From the NCBI RefSeq assembly GCF_020740795.1, contig NC_067282.1, positions 164,788,274-164,852,273 on the forward strand: a DNA stretch of 64,000 nucleotides, in the 5' to 3' direction. Positions 25,480 to 34,020 of the stretch are shown here, one piece after another; positions within the stretch are counted from its first letter, which is position 1, and the number at the start of each line of letters is the position of its first letter. The notes below the pieces were generated by a model. That model saw only the letters and a program-made list of their open reading frames with translations. It did not search any database and had not been told where the DNA came from. Origin of the DNA: Apus apus. Taxonomy: Eukaryota > Chordata > Aves > Apodiformes > Apodidae. The translations under genes were made by a program, and so were the position numbers.

Positions 25480-28400
25480 GAGAACCAGAAAGCACATTGA
25501 TAACAATCTCATTGCTAAATAATTGTAGTCATCATTTGAAGCCTTACATTAAATCAACTCACAATATACACATGCATAGATGCTGTCTTGGCAAATGTTT
25601 ACCTAGATACCTCTGGAGAAAAGTAATGGTACTGAATTCACCTTAATGCTATGCACATACATGCAAACATAGGATTTTACAGCACATCTAGTGTGTTGAG
25701 TAGTCTGGTAGAGATAGATCAAAACAACCTGATAAAACTAGGTCTACTTAATGTGTCCTTAAGTTGCATTGATCAGGTATCCAAAACGATCAGTGTCTCT
25801 TTTTAGCATACTGTTGTTATTATCAACACACATGCACACTTATGCAGTTACCTAATTCAGTTTTGTGATACTGTCTTGCAGTAATGACTGTTTTAGGCCA
25901 GATTTTATACTCACATTCAATATGGTCTTCAAAGAGATCCTTAATACATAGGGTTTGGTCTTACCCTCTCCATAAATCAATTTCATCCTCCATGCTTAGG
26001 TAGGTAATTGGGAAAAAGTATCATATTTCTGCAGCAAGTATTATTGGCAATTGTGTATGTTTATCTCAATTAGTACTGAATTAGAAGCTGTAGGTGGTCT
26101 CACCTCTGCTTAGCTACACTGATTTTATGACGAAACTGGATGACATCAGACTGGTAGGATGGGGTAAAGAATATGGCCCAGTATATCTTTGCTATTTAAG
26201 TTATAAACTAGGATGTGGGATATGACAAAGGAAAATTACAGAAGTTTTTAAAAAAAGTTTTAATAATAATGATTATGGTTATGATTGCTTTTATAATTAT
26301 TCCATTCTTGTTCTGAATGTGGTGAATACAGAAAATTTGAAGAATTGCAGAGATTAACCAGTTTACATGAATGATGGCTCTACTTTTTGCTTAAGGAATA
26401 CCATATGCTTTGCTAGATCACATTCAAGGAAGACATAATTTACTGCAGAGCACAAAGCTATCTGAGAAAGGCATATATACTCTATATATGGAATATCTGA
26501 ACTTCAGCTGGTTGTGGAGTCTGTAAAAAGCCTCAAACATAAACGTAACTCCTCAATGAGGTGCAACCCAAAAAAACCGAAAAAGTCAAAGAAAAATAAA
26601 GTCAAGAATGTAGAACACACAAATAACTGCAGTGTAAGAGAAGGTTTTTGCTGAAGTGCTCTGAGAAGCTGGAGTTGAATCAGTGAAAATGCCCTGGAGA
26701 AAGGAACAAAAGGGAAGTATTAGATCTGGTCTTTAAAAACAAACTGTAGGGTACTTCAGAACAGAAAGGGGTTTGTTTTCTGAGCTAGCAAGCCAAGGAG
26801 AGTGAGCTGAAGGGGTTAAAGGAGGATCCATGACCAGAAAGAAAAAGCTGACCTGGAGGAATGAAGTCAAGAAGAGGGAAATAGAGCTCTGATGTAAATA
26901 TAAAAACATGCTCCATGACAATGAAATTCCTAAGGAAGTGAATTTTGAGTAAGTGCCTATCAATTTGCCTAGAATTACTTTGCTGTTAATGATGCACTTG
27001 ATTTAAATATTGCTTGCTGAAATCAGAGTATTACATTCTTCAGCTATGTGGCTTCTTTGAAGAGTCAAATTTTCAGACAGCCAACTGAGAGAATGAGAGG
27101 AGCAGCATGTCAGGGAGGCTACATGCAAAATATCAGACATCTGGGGAAGGAGGACTCAGCTTTTATCCTTTGTTACCTTTTTCTGGGTTGTAGTTGTCAG
27201 CTCTTTAGGAAGCAGCACTGGATGGAGAGCCTGCGCCCAAGGAATTTTGCCCACGAGGACAAGACCAAACCAGGCAGCTGGAACCTGCACAAATTCCCTC
27301 TTTTGACTTGAGTCAGTTGAAGCAGCCAAGCTCTCAGATGTTAACTGTCCATACTGGGGTGACGATACCAGCCCTAAGCCAAAGCACAACTCAGTCACCC
27401 CTGTGAATAACACTGCAAATAAGACTTCTGAAGTGCTTTATGCAGCGTCAGCCATAGTTCCAAACCCAGGAGCCTAAACTGTACCTCTGAATAGTCACAT
27501 GCGGTGTTAATGGGAAGGCATAAACTAGGTGCCAGGTAATTGTTCACCCACCTACTTAGACTGCAAACCTTTCTTTGGCAAATCTTTCACCTTGTCTACA
27601 AGAAGTAGTCTTTCATTCACAATCACATTGCACCTGCAAATTGTCAGTGCAATGTATCTCATGCATTGCTGCACGAGTAAATCTGATGGATACTAAGCAA
27701 GCATCTCCAGATGAAAATCTGTTCTGAAAGCCATTAAGAGCAGCACATTGCGGCAGGTGCCTTGCAACTACTATTTCCTGTAAAATGCCACTGACATTTT
27801 TATCAATAAAAATGAAAATAAGCAGCTTCAGTAGGCTGTGAGACTGCCCACCTTAAGGAGACATTATAATTAGAAAAGACAAACCATGCAAAATTTGAAG
27901 TGTATGAGGTTCGGTGATCCTTTCAAGTTATACTTAGTTTCCCACAATTAGTTGAAATAAAGCTTCTTTTCCAGTAAGTTTAAAACCACATTTTGTCCCC
28001 AGAGATGATTAAACTTAAAAACAAAATACGTATTGCTTTCAGCTAAAGAAAACATGCTACACATGAAGAAACATTTGCTATGTAGAAGTTTGGTTCCTAG
28101 AAGTGGGAACTCCAAACAAATACATTTTAATCTTCGTGTCATCAGACGCTGTGTGGTTTCTAACTACTTGTTTTCTCCCAACAGAAAAGATGGATGTGCT
28201 ATCGTAGGCTTTCAGGTAACAGAAGTGAACTTTAAGCGAAATGCACAATAAGCCACGGGGGTTTATTCACGGCCTCTCAGACGTCTCAGGACAAACGGGA
28301 GATGGTTCTGTACAGCAAGCTTCCCCAATGCAGTCGTGTCTAACCTCCCAGAACAAGGGATCCTCAGTAAGCCACCCCGTTTCTTTCCTTCTTTACTGCA

Positions 28401-28626
28401 AGCAGGTGCATTTGTCCCATGTGCCAGGGCAGGCAGGAACGCTGGTGTCCCCGAGGTGACACAGAGGGGGCTGGCAGCGACGGGCGGCACCCTGAACTTG
28501 GTGGAGCAGCCCTTGGGCTTTCCCATTCCCGAAGCCCGGCCGAGGCTGTTGGCTCGAAGGCCTACACCAGGCACCCCAATAAACCGCACCGCTCCCGCTC
28601 CCCACACACGCTGCGACGGAGCAGCA

Positions 28627-28640
28627 CCCCCCCCCCCCCC
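28627..28640. repeat. C14 homopolymer in the CpG island
   Basis: Fourteen C in a row, upstream of the promoter. Such runs are unstable and prone to sequencing error, so the true length may differ. The reverse strand has G14, which could take part in a quadruplex. Confidence 0.85.
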
Positions 28641-28934
28641 GCCACCTCCGGCGACGGGGCAAGGCCTCGTCGCGTTCTGGGTGCACTGGTCAGCCTTGAC
28701 AGCAGACCCAGCCCGCCGGGGCAGAGGGCGGGCGCCCGGGGCCCGGGCAAGCAGCGGCCGCCGTGCAGAGCCGCGCTGCCGGATGCCCCTCGGGCCTGCG
28801 GTGGCGGGGACCTTCCGCCCGGCGGGGCAGGGCAAGCCGGCGACCTTTCGGCTGAACTCTTGAACTCACGGGGCCGGGACGAGGCAAAACCGGGCCAGGC
28901 TCGCCCCAGTCACAACACAGGCGCGGGCTGTGGC

Positions 28935-28971
28935 GGGGCGGGCACCCGGGGCGGGCACCCGGGGCGGGCAC
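28935..28971. repeat. Tandem 13-mer GGGGCGGGCACCC, almost three copies
   Basis: Copies start at 28,935, 28,948 and 28,961; the third ends GGGGCGGGCAC and then diverges. Each holds a GGGGCGGG box, a close match to Sp1/KLF sites, and the G runs could form a quadruplex. It lies about 280 bases before the PPP1R12A start codon. Confidence 0.8.
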
Positions 28972-29001
28972 TCCCCGCTCCCTCCCAGCCCTCCCCCCCG
29001 C

Positions 29002-29025
29002 GCCGCCGCCGCCGCCGCCGCCGCC
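29002..29025. repeat. (GCC)8 trinucleotide run
   Basis: Eight uninterrupted GCC units followed by GCT, about 220 bases before the start codon. Depending on where transcription starts it is promoter or 5' UTR. GCC/CGG runs are length-variable. Confidence 0.85.
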
Positions 29026-29068
29026 GCTCACACCGCCCCGCCCCGCCCCGGCCCCCGCCTCCGGGAAA

Positions 29069-29078
29069 TCTCGCGAGG
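29069..29078. promoter_or_regulatory. CGCG element, BANP-type motif (TCTCGCGAGG)
   Basis: The sequence matches the palindrome TCTCGCGAGA at nine of ten bases. That motif is known from CpG-island promoters and is bound by BANP (earlier linked to ZBTB33/Kaiso) when unmethylated. It sits about 170 bases before the start codon between two GC-box clusters, a typical location. Binding here is inferred. Confidence 0.6.
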
Positions 29079-29080
29079 TT

Positions 29081-29221
29081 ATGCTAAGGAGCCGCCGCCG
29101 CCCCGCCCCGCCCGCCGCCTCCCGCCCTGCGCCCTCCATCTGGGCGGGTGAGCGAGCGAGGGCGGCCGCGGTGCGCTGTGGGATACTGGCGGTATATAGT
29201 CTATCCTCGGTGCGGCGGTAG
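29081..29221 (+). promoter_or_regulatory. Possible upstream ORF in the PPP1R12A 5' UTR (46 codons)
   Basis: An ATG at 29,081 opens a 46-codon frame that ends in TAG at 29,219-29,221, 25 bases before the main ATG and in a different frame. It is rich in R, A and P because of the GC content, so the peptide itself is unlikely to matter. It can act only if transcription starts upstream of 29,081, which the sequence does not prove. The ATG lacks the preferred +4 G but has G at -3. Confidence 0.4.
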
Positions 29222-29246
29222 CGAAGGGGCCAGGCGGGAGCGGGGT

Positions 29247-29483
29247 ATGAAGATGGCGGACGCCAAGCAGAAGCGGAACGAGCAGCTGAAGCGTTGGATC
29301 GGCTCCGAGACCGACCTGGAGCCACCCGTGGTCAAGCGTAAAAAGACCAAGGTGAAGTTCGACGACGGCGCCGTCTTCCTGGCCGCCTGCTCCAGCGGGG
29401 ACACCGAGGAGGTGCTGCGGCTGCTGGAGCGGGGCGCCGACATCAACTACGCCAATGTGGACGGGCTCACCGCGCTCCACCAG
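29247..29483 (+). CDS. PPP1R12A: PPP1R12A (MYPT1) exon 1, coding part, 79 residues
   Basis: This exon encodes the N-terminus of the myosin phosphatase targeting subunit, which binds the PP1 catalytic subunit (delta/beta) and directs it to phosphorylated myosin light chain. The protein starts MKMADAKQKR. Residues 35-38 are K-V-K-F, the RVxF-type PP1 docking motif (29,349-29,360). Residues about 39-68 form the first ankyrin repeat (FLAACSSGD...LLERGADINY), and the second begins at NVDGLTALHQ and is cut by the exon end. The last codon, CAG (Q79), is followed directly by GTCGGT, a usable 5' splice donor in phase 0; reading past it gives only low-complexity G/A/R-rich sequence, as expected of intron. 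I recognise the family from memory: K32, E54, R58 and E61 fit chicken M130 as I recall it and differ from mammals. The exon lies in a CpG island, as expected for a widely expressed gene. The full protein is about 1,000 residues; the rest lies outside the window. Confidence 0.97.
29250..29259 (+). promoter_or_regulatory. YY1-like motif AAGATGGCGG over the second in-frame ATG
   Basis: AAGATGGCGG matches the core of the YY1 consensus AANATGGCGGC. The ATG in it is codon 3 of PPP1R12A. YY1 sites overlapping start codons just downstream of transcription starts are common in TATA-less CpG promoters. The match is visible; use of the site is inferred. Confidence 0.5.
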
Positions 29484-29489
29484 GTCGGT
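29484..29489 (+). other. PPP1R12A: 5' splice donor of PPP1R12A intron 1
   Basis: The junction reads CACCAG followed by GTCGGT. The exon side (CAG) fits the consensus. The intron side keeps GT but has C at +3 where A or G is usual, so it is a moderate donor. The assignment rests on protein homology, which stops making sense exactly here. Confidence 0.9.
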
Positions 29490-30158
29490 GCGGAGCCCTT
29501 TCCGCCGGCTGCAGGGGGGCCCTGGCCGGGCTCGGCGGCGGGACCAGGGCTTGGGCAGGCGGGGAAGGGGCCGGGGGGTGGCGGCGAGGCCGGCCGGCCG
29601 AGTGCCCCCTCGGGAGGAGGTGGCGGAGGAAGGGGCCGGAGGCGGCTGCTCTCGCCTCCGCTGGGGGGTGTCGGGGCGGGGAGGGGCCGGGAGCGCGGGG
29701 CGGGAGGCGGCGGCGGCCGGGGTCAGGCTCGGGGGCGGCCGGCCGGAGCGGGCCGTGGGGGAGCGGCCCGAGTCCCTGTGCCGGCTGGGCTGGAGGGGCG
29801 AGAGGCTGTGCCCCCTCCGCCGAGGCCGGGCGGCGGGAGGGGGCGGCTGGGCCTCTCCTTCGGCGGGGAGGAGGTGCCGGTGACCCTCTTTCCCCGCTCG
29901 CCTCGCTTCCCCTGTTGGTAGCGCCTCCCTCGGGAGGGACAGGGGGAGCGGGCCCTGCCCCGCCGAGTCTGGCAGCCGGGCGGGGAGGACGGGGACAGGT
30001 GCCCCCCGGCGGAGGGGTGGCGGCCGGCAGGTGAGGGAGGGCGGGCTCGGCCCCGGGGAGCTTGCCCCGGCTGCCGCTCTCCCGGGGTCCCGGTAGCAGT
30101 TTCCTGCCGCCCCCCGCTTCCCGGTTTCGCAGCAGTTGAGCCGATTAAACCCCGCTCG

Positions 30159-30176
30159 TGTGTGTGTGTGTGTGTG
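30159..30176. repeat. (TG)9 dinucleotide run
   Basis: Alternating TG followed by GCGCGGGCGGGCG at the 3' edge of the CpG island. Alternating purine-pyrimidine tracts of this kind can adopt Z-DNA and vary in length. Confidence 0.85.
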
Positions 30177-30210
30177 CGCGGGCGGGCGTGTGGAGAGACG
30201 GATCATCTAT

Positions 30211-32038
30211 TTCTCTCCGGTTTCTAAGGGGAACCAATGTTTTGTTCCTAATATAGAAACGTGTATCAATAACAGGCTGCTTGCTTTCTTTAGTGATGGC
30301 CTGTGCCGCAGTGTGAAAGCTGAACTTTATGGGGGAGCAGGGCTCTTAAATTTTTCTTTTGTATCGTTGGAGAGCAGTAATAAACCGAATCCATATTGCT
30401 TTGTTCTGGTGTGGGTGTTGGGGGGGGGGGGTTGGTGCTGAGGGAGATAACTTTCACTTGGGGCACGGGGGGAATGGAAGGGAAACTGGCTGTGAAGTTT
30501 CCTCAAAATGGATGCTTTGTGCATGTTGAACTTCATAGCAGTCTGATTGGAATCTCAAAACGTTAGCCAAATAAGGAAAGGCTGTGGCAATCCGGAGATA
30601 ATGTGGGTTTGCCTGAATAGTTTTTGTTTCTCTAGAAGGCCAAAAGCTTCCACACAGTATTAGGTGCACTGGATATCAAAATAGCGGAAAAATTATCTTT
30701 TATAGGCTCCCTTCTTGTTCTTAAGTTTAGAAGCTGTTGAGTAGTTAAAAAAAAAAAAAAGATTACAAGATGTGGATTGATCAAGTAGAAATCTTCCCAA
30801 AAATCATTAGGTGAGGTGATCAGGACGTTGTTACACAGTGTTTTTCTTAAATTCACCATCTCATTTGTGCTTAATGTATTTTATCCGTCCCATATAGTTG
30901 TTTTCAAGGATGTACGTCTCTCTAAATATGTAAGTTGCCCAATAGTACTGAATAGAAGCCCTTCCGGAACATAAGATACAGAATTCTGTTACTCTTTGCT
31001 GTATTTCCTGTGTATAGGTTGTCACTTGCTCCCCTGTAAAGGCTTTTGGTTTATTTTCAGTTGTGAACTGAACAGGAAAAATGAACGTCTGTTGTGGTTA
31101 AGCCTGTCAGCATGTTACTGCAGCACGGTTGCCTGACTTCAGGCTAGCCTGTCACTTAGTAGGGAGGTTTTATGTATTTATTCTTCTCTAATCAAGTTAT
31201 GATTGCTTCATGCTTCCGGGGAACTCTGTATGAGAAGTCAGACCTTAACTGGTTAGGTCATCGTGTCGGCGAGTTACTGTGCTCCAGTGATTGGTAGAAA
31301 GGGATGACATTTGGTTTAACTCTGTTGTTAGAATGGTGTTATATCTCTTTGTGAAGTCCAGATGACATTTTCAAAATGTTTTTGATACTATATAGAACAG
31401 AGCTTTAATCAAGATAATTCTGAGCTTATTTTCCCCTTCTTCTTACCTGTACTCGCTTTGCAGTTTGGAAGAACAAAGTCTAAGGGAACAGAGGTGAAGA
31501 TTTACAACACTGCTAAAACTCTTGCTCACTCTTGTCTTCCTCCCTTCCTCTAATGATATTCAAGGGTCTTTTCTGGTTTTATAATATAAAAAGCAAATAA
31601 GATAGATTGTGAAGTTACAATCCTGTTGCTGTTGAAGAAAAGGCATATAGCAAACCTCTGCCCATGTCCTACTGTTAATGATTTCACTTTTTTATTAGCA
31701 ATCAGTCTTGTTTTCCTCTAATGTGCCATATAAAAGGTGCAAATCATACATTATGCAGTCTATAACAACAATTCCTTTTATCAGGTTTGGCTGTGGCATG
31801 GGACGAAGTTGTATCTATTCCAAGGGAAACTCCTCAAGAACTTGTCATTCTTCCTGACAAGAGTTTTTGACTGATTAATGTCAATTGAACTGAAGTCCAT
31901 GTTGTTGTGTTTCAGAGCTGTGGTTTGCTGTTGCTTTGTGCTTGCTTGTTTGTTTATTTGGTGTGGTTATTTGTATTGTCTGCCAGATCCCATAGAGACT
32001 TCACTGCTTCACAGGAATAAATTTATCTCAGCAGAGAC
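30211..32038. other. Unique intronic DNA of PPP1R12A intron 1
   Basis: AT-rich sequence with short chance frames only. It holds G12 at 30,420 and A14 at 30,747-30,760. As the first 2 kb of a large first intron of a CpG-island gene it is a plausible place for enhancers, but no specific element can be named. Confidence 0.65.
30420..30431. repeat. G12 homopolymer
   Basis: Twelve G in a row in the first kilobase of intron 1. The length is uncertain for the usual sequencing reasons. Confidence 0.8.
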
Positions 32039-32560
32039 AGAATCATAGAACTGTTCAGGTTGGAAAAGACCCTTGGGATCACCGAGTCCAACCATCATCC
32101 CTACTCTATGAAGTTCTCCCCTAAACCATATCCACCAACCTGACATCCAAATGACCCTTAAACACATCCAGGGGTGGTGACTCAACCACCTCCCTGGGCA
32201 GCCTATTCCAGTGTCTGACCACTCTTTCTGTGAAAAAAATTTTCCTGGTGTCCAGCCTAAGCCTTCCCTGCTGTAGCTTGAAGCCATTCCCTCTTGTTCT
32301 GTCGCTAATTACCTGTGAGAAGAGACCAGCACCAACTTCTTTGCAATGACCTTTCAGGTAGTTGTACAGACTGATGAGGTCTCCCCTCAGCCTCCTCTTT
32401 CTCAAACTAAACATTCCCAGCTCCTTCAAGTGTTCTTAAGATTTATTCTTTAGGCCCTTCACCAGCTTCGTTGCCCTCCTCTGTACTTACTCCAGCACCT
32501 TGATATCTCTCTTGAATTAAGGTGCCCAAAACTGGATGCAATACTCCAGGTGTGGCCTCA
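32039..32560 (-). mobile_element. CR1 LINE 3' fragment, minus orientation
   Basis: The plus strand starts AATCATAGAACTGTTCAGG, the complement of a CR1 3' end, and ends near 32,560 in the 'CTGGATGCAATACTCCAG' block. The minus strand encodes the C-terminal end of ORF2 in a fairly open frame (32,121-32,429, including [10 protein letters not shown] and [13 protein letters not shown]). The RT core is absent through 5' truncation. It is antisense to PPP1R12A. Confidence 0.93.
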
Positions 32561-33915
32561 AAAAAAAGTGACTCTGCCTTTTTTAGGATGTCCTTTTTGT
32601 CTTGCATCTAATTTTTTTTGCAGTTACTGAGAACCAAATGTATATGTCTGAAATAGCAGTAGAATTAAATATTTAATATGCTACTCAGCCTTTGTTTTGC
32701 CTGCTAGATATGAGAATTACAGGAAGAGACTAATGCTGTGTTTTATTTTCTACAGCCCAAGTGGTTGGAAGTGCTGAGGGGATAGTACCATTCGTCCTGA
32801 AGATCTAGTGAGCTTCAGGTCTGTTTTTTAACAGAACGTTAAGCTTTGTTAATAAAGCCATTAGCTAAACTTTTCCTATATCAGTGGAGAAGAAAGCCAT
32901 CGCCATCAAAAAGCTTTATGTAGGATTGTTTCTCTTAATGCATATGGAAGAGAAAAAAATACAATTGGCTTAGAAGTAGGAAGAGGGAGAGTATATATGC
33001 GAGTACTTACTCATTGACAGGGTCAACAAATGAAGAGATTTTGGTTTATATTTGCATGCACATAAATGAGTGGTCGTCAGTGCATTGTATCTGATGACAT
33101 GCCAATTAAATTTATTTGAGTTAAAGGTCTTGCAGAAGGGGAAGAATTTGTCATTAGATGGTGATTATTTCAGTATGTAATGTTGGGTTCAAACCTCATT
33201 CTCTTTAAGAACTTGTGTTTGCATAAGTTCTGGTTAGGCCTTCAGTGCAAAGGACAAAACTGGGTATATCTTTCTATCTATGGTTGATAATATGCAGTGT
33301 AGGATATTGCAGCAGGGTAGTATGTATTCTTATGTACGTATTGTGCATGTATGTCTGTAAGAACAGAAAGCTTTTAAATTAGACTTTGAATTTACAATTG
33401 GATGTCTGTTCTGTTAATTTAAGTGGAGGCTGAAGTTGAATTTTTTAAAATATTGCATTCCCAGACAGTTGTCATGCAGGATGAGATCTAGCTTACAGAT
33501 TGTGCAGTTTTTCTAATCTGCCTTAACAGTTGAATGTAAGGAGAATTTGAGAGAAAAAAGAAGCCCGAAGATGAGCTCTGACCTTGCAGGTCAATAGCTT
33601 CTGTAAAGGGTCAGAAAAGTGGTGTATTCTGAAATAATGTTAAGAAGAGTCTATATGCAGTTTTCAATAAAACCTGTTCCCTTCTAGGACAGACATATTT
33701 ATTTGTAGTGGGATTTAATTCTGTCATCTCGGAAGCTTAGCACCTATCTTTCCTCAGAATTTGGTCTCTCTCTTCCTCTCTTTCCTTGCACTCCATGAAA
33801 GAGGACTTGGTTTACTAGCTCTGATTGGAATTTGTTGCTGAAGTGGCTGAAAGTAGTTTGTCTTAAAGTTATATAGAGTTTTGTACAGGAAAGAGGAGCC
33901 CACCCATTCTGGGCA

Positions 33916-34020
33916 GTACTATGGGAAGGCTCCATGTGGTGGGAAGGGACCATGATGTGACCTGTTTCCTGGAAGGCTGGATTTCCTGTGCATGCTGCTC
34001 CCATGGGAGCATGGGCTGTG
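33916..34020. repeat. Direct repeat, copy 1 (first 76 bp identical to 39,024-39,099)
   Basis: Bases 33,916-33,991 match 39,024-39,099 without a mismatch, offset 5,108. After a 4-base mismatch (ATGC against TGTA) copy 1 carries a 16-bp palindrome that copy 2 lacks, then similarity resumes for about nine bases (TGGGCTGTG against TGTGCTGTG). No known avian repeat is recognised. Confidence 0.85.
33996..34011. repeat. Perfect 16-bp palindrome (TGCTCCCATGGGAGCA)
   Basis: Each half is the exact reverse complement of the other, with no spacer. It sits just after the 76-bp repeat and is absent from the second copy. Confidence 0.9.

Larger units (their letters stand above)
19146..28399. other. AT-rich upstream DNA, no gene seen
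   Basis: No coding exon is recognisable between the CR1 copy and the CpG island. Contents are an LTR-like 19-mer at 20,466, A-rich tracts near 25.0 and 25.5 kb, and moderately complex unique sequence (for example 22,790-23,070 and 27,560-27,850) that could hold distal control elements for PPP1R12A. That last point is inference from position and texture only. Confidence 0.65.
28860..29246 (+). promoter_or_regulatory. PPP1R12A: PPP1R12A core promoter and 5' UTR region
   Basis: These bases immediately precede the start codon and look like a TATA-less housekeeping promoter. Two GC-box clusters of CCCCGCCCC type (29,033-29,060 and 29,099-29,127) could bind Sp1/KLF factors. A TATATAG at 29,193-29,199 lies only about 50 bases before the ATG and is more likely 5' UTR than a working TATA box. 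I see no CCAAT box close by. The transcription start cannot be fixed from sequence alone. Confidence 0.7.
28400..30210. promoter_or_regulatory. PPP1R12A: CpG island spanning the PPP1R12A promoter and exon 1
   Basis: CpG dinucleotides are dense here and sparse in the AT-rich sequence on both sides. The island begins gradually near 28,400, peaks between about 28,700 and 30,100, and ends near 30,210 just after a TG run. It contains the promoter, the 5' UTR, exon 1 and the first 0.7 kb of intron 1. No matching gene is visible on the opposite strand, although such islands can be bidirectional. Edges are by eye. Confidence 0.9.

Noticed and set aside
28263-29087. Long overlapping open frames on both strands upstream of the gene (up to about 220 residues)
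   Set aside because: GC-rich sequence lacks stop codons. The frames overlap each other on both strands, are dominated by A/P/R/G and match no family.
29193-29199. TATATAG as a TATA box
   Set aside because: It is only about 50 bases before the ATG and lies within a CpG island of TATA-less character. It would leave almost no 5' UTR.
29484-29921. Continuation of the exon 1 frame past the splice donor to a stop at 29,919-29,921
   Set aside because: Family similarity ends exactly at the GT donor, and the remainder is low-complexity G/A/R-rich intron.
29079-30206. A 375-residue open frame on the minus strand over PPP1R12A exon 1
   Set aside because: It runs antisense through a proven exon and GC-rich intron. 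Its composition (P, R, A, G) is what CpG-island DNA gives by chance, and it has no domain.
32121-32429. A 102-residue minus frame as a gene
   Set aside because: It is the C-terminal end of CR1 ORF2 within a recognisable CR1 3' fragment.
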